This document shows, in pieces, positions 53,480-61,942 of a stretch of 64,000 nucleotides of DNA. Below the pieces are notes generated by a model. The model did no database searches. It had not been told where the DNA came from and worked only from the letters and a program-made list of their open reading frames with translations. This DNA comes from Dyella sp. OK004 (GTDB lineage: Bacteria > Pseudomonadota > Gammaproteobacteria > Xanthomonadales > Rhodanobacteraceae). The stretch lies in assembly GCF_900114495.1 (NCBI RefSeq), contig NZ_FOZI01000002.1, forward strand, positions 1,240,001-1,304,000, given 5' to 3'. Position 1 is the stretch's first letter, and each line of letters begins with the position of its first letter. The position numbers were made by a program, and so were the translations under genes.

Positions 53480-54856
53480 TTAGTTTCTGGCTTCACCATC
53501 AAGCACTGCGAGTGGATCTTGCTGACGCATCCTCTCGATCAAGCCCGTGATCTTAGCCAGCTGTTCGGCATTGAGTTCTTTGCGCATGCTGTCGCGGACG
53601 CTAGCTGCATCAGATGGTGCATCCTTCATATCAGCCACCACATAGGCCAACGCATAACCAGCAGCTGGATTGGCGGGGTGATTAACTCCAACGAAATATG
53701 CTTTGGCGATATTGAGCAAGCCGCCGCTAGAGCCGTGCGCAGCGGCTGAGCGGAACAGCTTCTCGGCAGCCACCTCATTTTTCGCTACACCCTCGCCATT
53801 CGCATACATGGCCCCGAGGCCGTTCTCGGCGCTCCCAACACCCTGTTTGGCGCCAGCCGAGTACCAACGAAAGGCTTGCGCATAGTCTCTTTCGACACCT
53901 ATGCCGTACTCGTACAGTCTGCCGAGATTTGCCTGCGCCTCGCCATAGCTCTGTGCTGCGGCCGAGCGATAGAGGGCGACGGCACGTTGCATGTCCTTCG
54001 CGACGCCGAGACCCTCTTCGTACATTACGCCCAGGTTATTTTCCGCCTTTGAGTTATCCTGCTCAGCCGACTTGCTGTACCAGAAGACGGCCTGTCCATA
54101 GTCCGTCGGCTGCCCTTGGTCACCGAAGCGATAGACGATGGCGAGATTGTTCATCGCTTTGACGCTTCCCTTCTGAGCCGCCTGCCGATACCAGGCCATG
54201 GCCTGCTCCACACTGCGCGGCACACCGCGACCGTCGTCATACATTAGGCCCAGGTTGTTCTCCGCATCCGGGTCACCCTGGGCAGCCGCGGCGCGATACC
54301 ACTTTAAAGCCAGCGTGTTGTCTCGTTCGACGCCAACGCCCTCGTCGTACATCCACCCAAGCTGATACTCCGCCAACACGTATCCCTGGGCGGCAGACAA
54401 CTTGAACCATTTCGCGGCCTCTGTGGGATCCAGGGGCAACCCTGTGCCGCGTAAGTAGTTGAACCCTAGGTTGTATTCCGCCTTGGCATTTCCCTGGGCG
54501 GCAGCTTGCCAATAGTGCGCGATGGCCTGGTCCAGATCTTCCGGCACCCCCTCGCCCTTGTAGTAAGAGACGCCGAGAGCGTTTTCGCCGTCCGCATCTC
54601 CTTGAGCGGCCGATGCGCGATACAGGACCAAGGCTTTTGCGGCGTCCTTAGGCACGCCCTCGCCATGGGAGTACATATGGCCCAAGCGATATTCCGCTTC
54701 AGCGTCGCCCTTAGCCACCAAGGGTTCGAGCCGCTTGAGCTCTGCTGCAACGTGGCCCGGGCCGTTCTCAACGTCTGTCGGCACCGATTGCACAGGACTG
54801 GACGCACAACCCGACAGCGCGATAGCGGCAGCTATCGCGAACATAACCTTCCCCAT
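53480..54856 (-). CDS. Sel1-repeat lipoprotein
   Basis: A 458-residue lipoprotein (lipobox LSGC, Cys17) with about ten Sel1-like repeats of 36 residues, each of the form AxAxYxLGxMYxxGxGVPxDxxxAxxWYRxAAxQGxxxA (for example AEAEYRLGHMYSHGEGVPKD). Sel1/TPR solenoids mediate protein-protein contact, often in envelope signalling. The final 60 residues (ELNAEQLAKITGLIERM) leave the repeat pattern. Confidence 0.9.
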   Translation of the reverse strand: MGKVMFAIAAAIALSGCASSPVQSVPTDVENGPGHVAAELKRLEPLVAKGDAEAEYRLGHMYSHGEGVPKDAAKALVLYRASAAQGDADGENALGVSYYKGEGVPEDLDQAIAHYWQAAAQGNAKAEYNLGFNYLRGTGLPLDPTEAAKWFKLSAAQGYVLAEYQLGWMYDEGVGVERDNTLALKWYRAAAAQGDPDAENNLGLMYDDGRGVPRSVEQAMAWYRQAAQKGSVKAMNNLAIVYRFGDQGQPTDYGQAVFWYSKSAEQDNSKAENNLGVMYEEGLGVAKDMQRAVALYRSAAAQSYGEAQANLGRLYEYGIGVERDYAQAFRWYSAGAKQGVGSAENGLGAMYANGEGVAKNEVAAEKLFRSAAAHGSSGGLLNIAKAYFVGVNHPANPAAGYALAYVVADMKDAPSDAASVRDSMRKELNAEQLAKITGLIERMRQQDPLAVLDGEARN

Positions 54857-54910
54857 AACTCTCCCCTGTGGAGTCTCTCTACGAATCTTGATTCACATCA
54901 AAAAATAAGA

Positions 54911-54951
54911 GGCAGAGATATTTATTGGAAACAATGTCTCTGCCCTTTTTT
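54911..54951. terminator. bidirectional terminator-like hairpin
   Basis: GGCAGAGA / TCTCTGCC with an 18-base loop, followed on the plus strand by CTTTTTTC and on the minus strand by TCTTATTTTTTG. It lies just past the stop of the metallopeptidase-like gene ending at 54954. Confidence 0.75.
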
Positions 54952-54953
54952 CG

Positions 54954-55754
54954 CTATGGTAAGTACGGCTCCGAAACCACGGCCATATCCCCCTGGCCCA
55001 ACCTCTCAAGCACATCAGCCGCACCCCTTACCTCCCTGTAGACGCGCTTATAGATACCTCGCAGCGCGGGCTTGAGATACCGCAATGTCTCTCCGCAGGG
55101 TGAATCCAGCAGCACCGATAAGATGGCATGCATGTGGAGCACTTCCGGCTCAGAGACGTAGCCTTGCTGTCGCCAGCTCCACCCCATGGTCTGCCCATCG
55201 GAGTGCTGCGAGAAGTTAAAGCGGGAGTTTGCCAGGAAGAGGCCAAAGCCGAGGAAGACTGCGCCAAGGTCGGTCGCCGGTTCCCAAATCTCCCACCCAC
55301 CTGGTGGCGGCTCTTCGAAGCCCGCTGTTCGGTAGTGCGCCAGTTCATGCGCAAACGTCGCAACCAGCGACATCGGGTCGCCCAGCTGCCTGGGATGGTA
55401 AGTAATCAGGGCGCCAGACTTAGTTGCTCGAAATGTTCCTGCTGGCGAGGAGGGGCTGCCCTTGACCAGCAAGGCCGGAGCAACCAACTGGTTCGGGTCT
55501 TCTTCTTGGGCTTGCAGCTCGCAGGGCCAGCCCTCCATGCCCGCATATTGCTTCACGCGCGCAAAGATGGCCTCTGCGAAGGCGTGTCCCTTCAGGCCTC
55601 TATCTGGAAAGGCTTGAGGCGTGGGTAATACCAGGCTGCGTTGCTTTAGAGCTTGAATACCGCCGGTATGCCTCAGCAGCCAATCAAAGCACTCGAACTG
55701 CCATTCGGTGAGCTCGGAACCCAGCAAAGTCCCTTTGCGGAACCATCCAAACAT
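54954..55754 (-). CDS. HExxH metallopeptidase-like protein
   Basis: A 266-residue cytoplasmic protein without a signal peptide. The zinc-protease motif HExxH is in VATFAHELAHYRTAG (about residues 135-149), with a possible third ligand Glu in the downstream WEPATDLGAVFLGF. No larger family is recognised. The start at 55754 (MFGWFRKG) is preceded by GGGAGGAAGGGGA; the upstream in-frame 22 residues are discounted. Confidence 0.72.
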   Translation of the reverse strand: MFGWFRKGTLLGSELTEWQFECFDWLLRHTGGIQALKQRSLVLPTPQAFPDRGLKGHAFAEAIFARVKQYAGMEGWPCELQAQEEDPNQLVAPALLVKGSPSSPAGTFRATKSGALITYHPRQLGDPMSLVATFAHELAHYRTAGFEEPPPGGWEIWEPATDLGAVFLGFGLFLANSRFNFSQHSDGQTMGWSWRQQGYVSEPEVLHMHAILSVLLDSPCGETLRYLKPALRGIYKRVYREVRGAADVLERLGQGDMAVVSEPYLP

Positions 55755-55819
55755 TCCCCTTCCTCCCTGATTTGCGATTTTGTAATCGCGTGTTGCTACG
55801 TCACTTCCTGGACATAACA

Positions 55820-55843
55820 AAGGGCGACATCACTGCCGCCCTT
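55820..55843 (-). terminator. terminator-like hairpin after nrdJb
   Basis: AAGGGCG / CGCCCTT with a 10-base loop, 28 bases past the nrdJb stop; on the minus strand TGTTATG follows, so the T tail is poor. Confidence 0.55.
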
Positions 55844-55870
55844 CGGGTGCTCAATGCATAGCAGCAACGC

Positions 55871-56626
55871 TCAGCCGCACTTGCTATATCCGCAGTTGAG
55901 GCACGTCTGACACCCATCCATCAGCACCAGCGCCTTGGTATTGCACTTGGAGCACAGCGTCGCGCCCGGCGGGAAGCCGTTGGTGGGTTCGCCGGTATCG
56001 GCAGCGCTTGAGGCGGCAGCAGCAGGCGCTGCACTCACATCAGAGTTTTTTTTTGCAGCGCCAGCTTCATAAGCAGCGCGCTTCTCGGCGATGAGGCGGC
56101 GAGTGGACTCGTCCATCTCTGGATCGTGGATCAGGCCGATCATCTTCATATGCTGCTCGATGACGGTGCCGATCTCGGCGACGATGCTGGGCATGTAGAC
56201 GCCGCCGGCCTTGAAGTAGCCGCCACGCGGGTCGAACACGGCCTTCATCTCCTCCACCATGAAGGTGACGTCGCCGCCTTTGCGGAAGACGGCGGAGGTG
56301 ATGCGGGTGAGCGCCACGATCCACTGGAAGTGGTCCATGTTCTTCGAGTTGATGAAGATCTCGAAGGGACGGCGCTGTTCGTGCTGGGTGCCGGCGTTGA
56401 GCACGATGTCGTTGACGGTGACGTACAACGCATGCTCGAACAGCGGCGACTTGATCTTGTAGGTGGAGCCGATGAGCGTCTCGGGACGCTCCAGGCTCTC
56501 GTGCATCTGGATCACTTCCGCCTTGGGGGCCTCTTTGGGCGCGGCGGGAGCTGCGGCGGGCGCGGCCTTGTCCTCGGGCTTAACGACGTTGTAGCCCTTG
56601 ATCTTCTTTTCGATCTTGATCGCCAT
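55871..56626 (-). CDS. nrdJb: NrdJb, class II ribonucleotide reductase C-terminal subunit
   Basis: A 251-residue protein matching the small component of split B12-dependent reductases. A short Ala/Pro linker (residues 20-38) follows the conserved start KIEKKIKGYNVV. The central TSCPD-like region contains LIGSTYKIKSPLFEHALYVTVNDI and FRKGGDVTFMVEEMKAVFDPRGG; the C-terminus has a four-Cys zinc finger, CSKC and CLNCGYSKCG. The latter is thought to help re-reduce the active site. It is the third gene after nrdJa and the H1-like gene. A strong hairpin (56684-56718) lies upstream. Confidence 0.88.
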   Translation of the reverse strand: MAIKIEKKIKGYNVVKPEDKAAPAAAPAAPKEAPKAEVIQMHESLERPETLIGSTYKIKSPLFEHALYVTVNDIVLNAGTQHEQRRPFEIFINSKNMDHFQWIVALTRITSAVFRKGGDVTFMVEEMKAVFDPRGGYFKAGGVYMPSIVAEIGTVIEQHMKMIGLIHDPEMDESTRRLIAEKRAAYEAGAAKKNSDVSAAPAAAASSAADTGEPTNGFPPGATLCSKCNTKALVLMDGCQTCLNCGYSKCG

Positions 56627-56683
56627 AGGAATGTACTTTTTTCAGTTGCGTTGGCGTGAGGTATCGGCGCGCGGCGGGCCGAA

Positions 56684-56718
56684 ACGCTCCGGCCCGGCGC
56701 ACGGCCGGGCCGGAGCGT
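56684..56718 (-). terminator. 15-bp hairpin between the H1-like gene and nrdJb
   Basis: Perfect stem ACGCTCCGGCCCGGC / GCCGGGCCGGAGCGT with loop GCACG, lying 8 bases past the H1-like stop and about 60 bases before nrdJb. On the minus strand TTCGG follows, so it lacks a good U tail; partial termination or mRNA stabilisation is likely. Confidence 0.7.
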
Positions 56719-56726
56719 GGTGTTAC

Positions 56727-57347
56727 TTACTTCTTCTTGCGGGCAACTTTCTTGGCCGGCTTGCGCGCGACCTTGACGCTTGCCTTCTTGCTGGCAGTGG
56801 ACCTCTTGACCGCTTTCTTGGCGGTCTTTTTACCGGCGGCCTTCTTGGCCGTCTTCTTCACGGCGACTTTCTTAGCCGTTTTTTTGCTGCTGACCTTCTT
56901 TGCTGCCTTCTTTGCCGTCTTTTTCACGGCCTTTTTGGCGCTGCTCTTCTTAGCAACTTTCTTCTTGGCGCCAACCTTCTTGGCAACCTTCTTCACAGCC
57001 TTCTTGGCGGAAGCGGCTTTCTTGGCGACCTTCTTCACTGCCTTCTTGACGGCTTTCTTGGCCGTCTTCTTGGCGCCTGCCTTCTTGGCCGCTTTCTTCA
57101 CGGCTTTCTTGGCAGCGGCCTTCTTGGCAGCCGGCTTCTTCTTGGCGGCAGCCTTTTTGGCGGTCTTCTTCACCGCTTTCTTGGCAGCCTTCTTGGCCGG
57201 AGCGGCCTTCTTCGCAGCTGCGGCCTTTTTCTTGGCCGGCTTGCGAGCCTTCTTGGCCTTGGGGGCCGGGGTTGCGGCCGAAGCGGCCGGGGCTTCCGGC
57301 ATGGCCGGGATTACTTCGATTACTTCGAAATCGGTATCAATAGACAT
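56727..57347 (-). CDS. lysine/alanine-rich histone H1-like DNA-binding protein
   Basis: A 206-residue highly basic protein. After an acidic N-terminus (residues 1-27, MSIDTDFEVIEVIPAMPEAP) it is almost pure AKKA/AKKAVKKTAKKA-type repeats, like the C-terminal tail of eukaryotic histone H1, AlgP of Pseudomonas and Hc1/Hc2 of Chlamydia. Such proteins bind and condense DNA non-specifically and their length varies between strains by repeat slippage. It sits between nrdJa and nrdJb on the same strand. Confidence 0.9.
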   Translation of the reverse strand: MSIDTDFEVIEVIPAMPEAPAASAATPAPKAKKARKPAKKKAAAAKKAAPAKKAAKKAVKKTAKKAAAKKKPAAKKAAAKKAVKKAAKKAGAKKTAKKAVKKAVKKVAKKAASAKKAVKKVAKKVGAKKKVAKKSSAKKAVKKTAKKAAKKVSSKKTAKKVAVKKTAKKAAGKKTAKKAVKRSTASKKASVKVARKPAKKVARKKK

Positions 57348-57426
57348 CTGGGTTTCCCCTCCGACGTGAGTTCAGTACTTGGCGTGGGCCTGCGTTTATC
57401 AAGGCGTTGAACATCGAACCGCGCAC

Positions 57427-57456
57427 GGGCCAACCGCTTCGAGAAGCGGCTGGCCC
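57427..57456 (-). terminator. hairpin after nrdJa
   Basis: GGGCCA-a-CCGCTTC / GAAGCGG-c-TGGCCC with a two-base tip and one mismatched pair. It begins 4 bases beyond the nrdJa stop on the minus strand. No T run follows, so it may be an attenuator or stabiliser. Confidence 0.6.
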
Positions 57457-57460
57457 ACGC

Positions 57461-59623
57461 TCAGAACTTGCCGTAATAGCCTTCCTTCAAGGCATCGAAT
57501 AGGTTGGCGGCCGTGTGCATTTCGCCGTCGTATTCCACTTCTTCGTTGCCTTTCAGTTCGATAACGCTACCGTCTTCTAATTCGAAGCGGTAGAGGGTGC
57601 TCTCAAGATCGGCTTCTTTGACCAACACACCCTGGAATGCAGCAGGGTTGAAACGGAAGGTCGTGCAGCCCTTGAGGCCCTGCTTATAGGCGTAGAAGTA
57701 GATGTCCTTGAAGTCTTCGTAAGGGTAGTCGGTGGGCACGTTCGCAGTCTTGGAGATCGAGGAATCGATCCACTTTTGCGAGGCGGCCTGGATATCGACA
57801 TGCTCCTTGGGCGAGATGTCGTCCGCGGCGACGAAGTATTCCGGCAGCTTGTTCTGCGGGTCGTCGGTGAACGGCATCGCGTTAGCGTTGATGAAGCCGC
57901 GGTAGGCGAGCAGCTCGTAGCTGTACACCTCGACCTTTTCCTTGGTCTTGCGGCCTTCGCGGATCACGTTGCGTGAATAGTGGTGGGCAAAGCTCGGCTC
58001 AATGCCGTTGCTGGCGTTGTTGGCGAGCGACAGCGAGATGGTGCCGGTGGGCGCGATCGAGCTGTGGTGGGTGAAGCGCGCGCCGGTTTCGGCGAGCTGA
58101 GCCACCAGGTTCGGCGCCACGGTGGCCACGCGCTGCATGTAGCGGCTGTACTTGGCGTGCAGCACGCGGCCGGGGATGGTGTCGCCCACCTTGTAGCCGT
58201 CGGCGACCATTTCCGGGCGCTTGCGCAGCATGTCGCCGGTGACGGTGAAGTCCTGCAACAGGATCGGGGCGGGGCCCTTTTCCTTGGCGAGGTCGAGGGC
58301 TACTTCCCAGCCGGCCACGGCCATTTCGCGCGAGACGTCTTCGGTGAAGCTCACTGCGTCGGCGGCGCCGTAGCGCATCTTGAGCATGGTCAGCGTGCTG
58401 CCCAGGCCCAGGAAGCCCATGCCGTGGCGGCGCTTGCCCAGGATCTCGTTGCGCTGCTGTTCCAGCGGCAGGCCGTTGATCTCCACCACGTTGTCGAGCA
58501 TGCGGGTGAACACCTTCACCACTTCGCGGTATTCGTCCCAGTCGAAGCGGGCCTTGGGGCCGAACGGGTCGCGCACGAAGGTGGTGAGGTTGATCGAACC
58601 GAGCAGGCAGGAGCCGTACGGCGGCAGCGGCTGCTCGCCGCAGGGGTTGGTGGCGCGGATGTGCTCGCACCACCAGTTGTTGTTCATCTCGTTGACCTTG
58701 TCGATCAGGATGAACCCGGGCTCGGCATAGTCATACGTCGAGACCATGATCATGTCCCACAGGTGGCGGGCGCGGATGTGGCCGTAGATCTTGCAGGCGA
58801 CCAGGCCGTCTTCGCGCTCCACGTAGTTTTCGTGGGTGGGCCATTCGCGCCACACGACCTTTTCGGGGTCGGTGAGGTCGATCTCGTCCTGCTCCTTCAC
58901 GTGCACCGGGAAGACCAGCGGCCAGTCCAGGTCGTGCTCCACCGCCTGCATGAAGCCGTCGGTGACGAGCAGGCTGAGGTTGAACTGGCGCAGGCGGCCA
59001 TCCTCGCGCTTGGCGCGGATGAATTCCTTCACGTCGGGATGCGCGACGTCGAACGTGCCCATCTGCGCACCGCGGCGACCGCCGGCGGAGGAGACGGTGA
59101 AGCACATCTTGTCGTAGATATCCATGAAGGACAGCGGGCCGCTGGTGTAGGCGCCAGCGCCCGACACGTACGCGCCGCGCGGGCGCAGCGTGCTGAACTC
59201 GTAGCCGATGCCGCAGCCGGCCTTCAGCGTAAGGCCCGCCTCGTGCACCTTCTCCAGGATGTCGTCCATGGAGTCGCGGATGGTGCCGGACACGGTGCAG
59301 TTGATGGTGGACGTGGCCGGCTTGTGCGCCAGCGCGCCCGCGTTGGAGGTGATGCGGCCCGCCGGAATCGCACCGCGACGCAGCGCCCACAGGAAGCGCT
59401 CGTTCCAGTGCTCACGGAGTTCCGGCGTGGCTTCCACGTCGGAGAGTGCGCGCGCGACGCGCTGATAGGTTTCGTCGACGCTGCCGTCGACCGGGGCACC
59501 CGACTTGGCTTTCAGTCGGTACTTCTTGTCCCAGATGTCTTGTGATGCGGGCTGCAGGGGAATCATTGCAACGCCATCTCGATTGATTTCCAGACCCACG
59601 GCTGGTGCACGCACGGTGCTCAT
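57461..59623 (-). CDS. nrdJa: NrdJa, adenosylcobalamin-dependent class II ribonucleotide reductase
   Basis: A 720-residue catalytic subunit that reduces ribonucleotides using adenosylcobalamin. Family blocks visible: SNAGALAHKPATSTINCTVSG at the N-side, KAGCGIGYEFSTLRPRG, NPCGEQPLPPYGSCLLGSINL (active-site Cys and Glu loop) and HHSSIAPTGTISL. It ends without the C-terminal redox Cys pair, which instead lies in NrdJb, as in Pseudomonas aeruginosa. The start MSTVRAP at 59623 is the full-length one. Two candidate NrdR boxes lie about 175-220 bases upstream. Confidence 0.93.
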   Translation of the reverse strand: MSTVRAPAVGLEINRDGVAMIPLQPASQDIWDKKYRLKAKSGAPVDGSVDETYQRVARALSDVEATPELREHWNERFLWALRRGAIPAGRITSNAGALAHKPATSTINCTVSGTIRDSMDDILEKVHEAGLTLKAGCGIGYEFSTLRPRGAYVSGAGAYTSGPLSFMDIYDKMCFTVSSAGGRRGAQMGTFDVAHPDVKEFIRAKREDGRLRQFNLSLLVTDGFMQAVEHDLDWPLVFPVHVKEQDEIDLTDPEKVVWREWPTHENYVEREDGLVACKIYGHIRARHLWDMIMVSTYDYAEPGFILIDKVNEMNNNWWCEHIRATNPCGEQPLPPYGSCLLGSINLTTFVRDPFGPKARFDWDEYREVVKVFTRMLDNVVEINGLPLEQQRNEILGKRRHGMGFLGLGSTLTMLKMRYGAADAVSFTEDVSREMAVAGWEVALDLAKEKGPAPILLQDFTVTGDMLRKRPEMVADGYKVGDTIPGRVLHAKYSRYMQRVATVAPNLVAQLAETGARFTHHSSIAPTGTISLSLANNASNGIEPSFAHHYSRNVIREGRKTKEKVEVYSYELLAYRGFINANAMPFTDDPQNKLPEYFVAADDISPKEHVDIQAASQKWIDSSISKTANVPTDYPYEDFKDIYFYAYKQGLKGCTTFRFNPAAFQGVLVKEADLESTLYRFELEDGSVIELKGNEEVEYDGEMHTAANLFDALKEGYYGKF

Positions 59624-59797
59624 CGGCTTCCTGACCTCCCGGTGCGGCCTTGCGGCCCCATTGGATTCTTATTGTTGGCTTTATCCGTCCGCTCGGTTTC
59701 CGCTACGCCGTGACGACGTTGCCACCCGTCTTGCGAAGCCCTTGCCGGACATTTCCTTGCCTGGACTGCAACCGCTCCCCCTAAGAGCTGTCACATG

Positions 59798-59813
59798 ACA
59801 CCAGCACTTGTTA
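59798..59813. promoter_or_regulatory. candidate NrdR box, second copy (weaker)
   Basis: ACACCAGCACTTGTTA has ACAC and TTGT outer half-sites of the NrdR consensus acaCwAtATaTwGtgt; 9 of 16 positions match. Its centre is 32 bases from the stronger box, the usual three-turn phasing. Confidence 0.5.
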
Positions 59814-59829
59814 AAACGCCGGCATCCAT

Positions 59830-59845
59830 ACACAAGATGTTGTGG
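59830..59845. promoter_or_regulatory. candidate NrdR box
   Basis: ACACAAGATGTTGTGG: close to the NrdR consensus with ACAC/TTGTG half-sites. It is paired with 59798-59813 at 16-base separation. NrdR is the dATP/ATP-sensing repressor of all ribonucleotide reductase classes. Confidence 0.62.
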
Positions 59846-60013
59846 TTGCGAACGGAGGTGAACGTTACCCCCGTGGTTGTCTGATGTCAAAGAGTTTTGG
59901 CGGGTTGGACGACTGGAACCGTGGGTGTTGTGGCTAGTCGAATGTGGGCGGATTTCCGGGGCGTGTAGTGCGAGGCGATCACGCGATGAAGCTGCCGAAA
60001 GCTGCAGCAAACT

Positions 60014-60131
60014 CGCTCCCTCCCCTGCGTGTAGCAGGGGAGGGTTGGGGTGGGGTGAAGCCATCAAGTGTGCAGTGACATCTCAAGAGCTCACCCCCTC
60101 CCAACCTCCCCCTGCTTGCAGGGGGAGGGGC
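60014..60131. repeat. large imperfect palindromic repeat, copy 2
   Basis: Arms of about 45 bases (60014-60060 and 60090-60131), imperfect reverse complements, each holding its own small hairpin CCCCTGC / GCAGGGG. It shares the C/G-tract outer pattern of the copy at 37911-38072 but lacks the central GACGCGAAGC segment. Confidence 0.75.
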
Positions 60132-60242
60132 AAAGCGCGCGCGATCACGCTTCAAACGGGGCACACAAAACAGGTTTTAAGATTCGCGCTGCCGCCGCGG
60201 AGGCGATTCAATATTCACGCTCAACTTCGTCGAGGAGTCTTC

Positions 60243-61616
60243 ATGCAACACCGTCGCATTCGCCCCCTTGCCGTCTTGTTTGCTGCCCTGCTCGCCACCG
60301 TCGTGCCGCTGGCCAGTCATGCCACGTTGCCGCCGACGGTGGATGGACAGCCTCTGCCCTCCTTGGCGCCGATGCTGGAGAAGGTGACGCCCGCGGTGGT
60401 GAATATCTCCACCAAGACGCGGGTGCAGGTGCGCGACCCGTTTTTCGACGACCCGGTGTTCCGCCAGTTTTTCGGCCTGCCCGGCGGGCAGCGCCAGCGC
60501 ATTGCGCAGAGCCTGGGTTCGGGCGTGATCGTGGATGCGGCAAAGGGTTATGTGCTGACCAATAACCATGTGGTGGGCGGCGCGGACGACATCACCATCA
60601 CCTTGCAGGACGGGCGCGACTTCAAGGGCAAGCTGATCGGCACCGATCCGGATACCGATGTGGCGGTGGTGCAGATCCAGGCGACCGGACTGCAGGCGTT
60701 GCCGATGGCGGATTCGTCGAAGCTGCGCGTGGGCGATTTCGTGGTGGCCGTGGGCGACCCGTTCGGGCTGGGGCAGACGGTGACTTCGGGCATCGTGTCG
60801 GCGTTGCAGCGTTCGGGGCTGGGCGGCACTGGCTACCAGAACTTCATCCAGACCGATGCCTCGATCAACCCCGGCAACTCGGGCGGCGCGCTGGTGAATC
60901 TGCGCGGTGAGCTGGTGGGTATCAACACCATGATCTTCTCGCCCTCGGGCGGCAACGTGGGCATCGGCTTTGCAATTCCAACCAACCTGAGCCGCGAGGT
61001 GATGGAGCAGCTGATCGCACACGGCAAGGTGAGCCGCGGCAACCTGGGGGTGGAAACGCAGGACATTTCGCCACGCATTGCGCAGGTGCTGGGCCTGAAG
61101 AGCACGACGGGTGCGGTGGTGACACGCGTGAGCAGCGGCTCGGCGGCGGATGGCGCGGATATCCAGGTGGGCGACGTAATCACCGCGATCGACGGCAAGC
61201 CGCTGCGCAACGCGCAGGAGCTGCGCAACGCCGAAGGCCTGATGCCGGTGGGCAGCGCGGTGAAGCTCAGCGTGCAGCGCAACGGCGCTACGCGCGACGT
61301 GGTGGCCAAGCTCACGCCGGAGAAGCTGGCGACGCTGGACGGTGCCAGCCTAGATGCGCGCCTGGCCGGCGTGACCTTCAGCGAGCTGTCGCAGAACCTG
61401 CGTGGTCAGGGCGTGGCTGGTGTGGCGGTAGGTTCGGTGCGTGCCGGTAGTCGTGCGGCGCTGGCTGGACTGAGCAGCAGCGACATCGTGATCGGCGTGG
61501 GCAACTTGCGCATTCCCAACCTGGCGACACTGAAGCGCCTGGCCGGGGTGAACCCGCGGCAGTTGGTGCTGGTGGTGTCAGGCGACGAGGGCGTGCGCTA
61601 CGTCGATATTCGCTGA
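60243..61616 (+). CDS. degQ: DegQ/DegP-type periplasmic serine protease
   Basis: A 457-residue HtrA protease. Signal peptide: VLFAALLATVVPLASHA. The trypsin-like domain has the triad His109 (NNHVVG), Asp139 (DTDVAVVQ) and Ser213 (NPGNSGGAL). Two PDZ domains follow (about 255-345 and 360-455; RGNLGVETQDI, IQVGDVITAIDGKPL). It degrades misfolded envelope proteins. Length matches DegQ more than DegP. The start at 60243 follows GAGGAGTC. Confidence 0.93.
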   Translation: MQHRRIRPLAVLFAALLATVVPLASHATLPPTVDGQPLPSLAPMLEKVTPAVVNISTKTRVQVRDPFFDDPVFRQFFGLPGGQRQRIAQSLGSGVIVDAAKGYVLTNNHVVGGADDITITLQDGRDFKGKLIGTDPDTDVAVVQIQATGLQALPMADSSKLRVGDFVVAVGDPFGLGQTVTSGIVSALQRSGLGGTGYQNFIQTDASINPGNSGGALVNLRGELVGINTMIFSPSGGNVGIGFAIPTNLSREVMEQLIAHGKVSRGNLGVETQDISPRIAQVLGLKSTTGAVVTRVSSGSAADGADIQVGDVITAIDGKPLRNAQELRNAEGLMPVGSAVKLSVQRNGATRDVVAKLTPEKLATLDGASLDARLAGVTFSELSQNLRGQGVAGVAVGSVRAGSRAALAGLSSSDIVIGVGNLRIPNLATLKRLAGVNPRQLVLVVSGDEGVRYVDIR

Positions 61617-61942
61617 CCGGTAGGAGTGCACCCTGTGTGCGAGGGGTGTGCTTGGAAGGTGCCGTCGCAAGAACGGTCGCCCACAGGGTGGGCTCCTACG
61701 GGGGCGGTTAAGGGGCGTCGCAGCGGGCCTTGATATGGAAGCCCCGCGTCAGCTTGTGTTTCAGCAAGCCGGGCCACGATGCGATGACGCGCACATCACA
61801 GCGCCTTTCTTCATCCAAGCGCATGAACTCGCTTGATGTTTCACCGGCGGCCGGATGAAATACCGCAGCTTTACCCACGCATGCATGCCATTGACGGCAG
61901 TACGCAGTCCTTACTCAGTCGAACCCGGGGTCTCCCAACACT
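61617..61942. other. intergenic region with a REP-like repeat
   Basis: 326 bases; the repeat at 61620-61699 is the only structure recognised. The rest (61700-61942) shows no ORF with support. Confidence 0.6.
61620..61699. repeat. REP-like palindrome (GTAGGAGCGC family), long form
   Basis: Outer arms GTAGGAGTGCACCCTGTG and CACAGGGTGGGCTCCTAC match at 16 of 18 positions around a 44-base interior; the ends are those of the compact copy at 7981-8007. It follows the degQ stop and can serve as its terminator structure. Confidence 0.72.

Larger units (their letters stand above)
59624..60242. other. divergent intergenic region between nrdJa and degQ
   Basis: 619 bases. It holds two NrdR-box candidates for nrdJa and the palindromic repeat copy 2 (60014-60131). 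I found no cobalamin riboswitch B12-box by eye. Confidence 0.65.

Noticed and set aside
56598-57410. Leu/Gly- and Phe/Ala-rich frames opposite the H1-like gene
   Set aside because: These arise from the AAG/GCC repeats read in reverse; they give apparent hydrophobic proteins with no start context.
57980-59545. Very long open frame on the plus strand across nrdJa
   Set aside because: It is a mirror of a highly biased GC-rich gene; sequence is repetitive Ala/Val/His with no motif, whereas nrdJa has all family signatures.
59624-60242. Cobalamin riboswitch before the B12-dependent reductase
   Set aside because: I looked for a B12-box-like segment and a matching fold but saw none; NrdR boxes explain regulation better.
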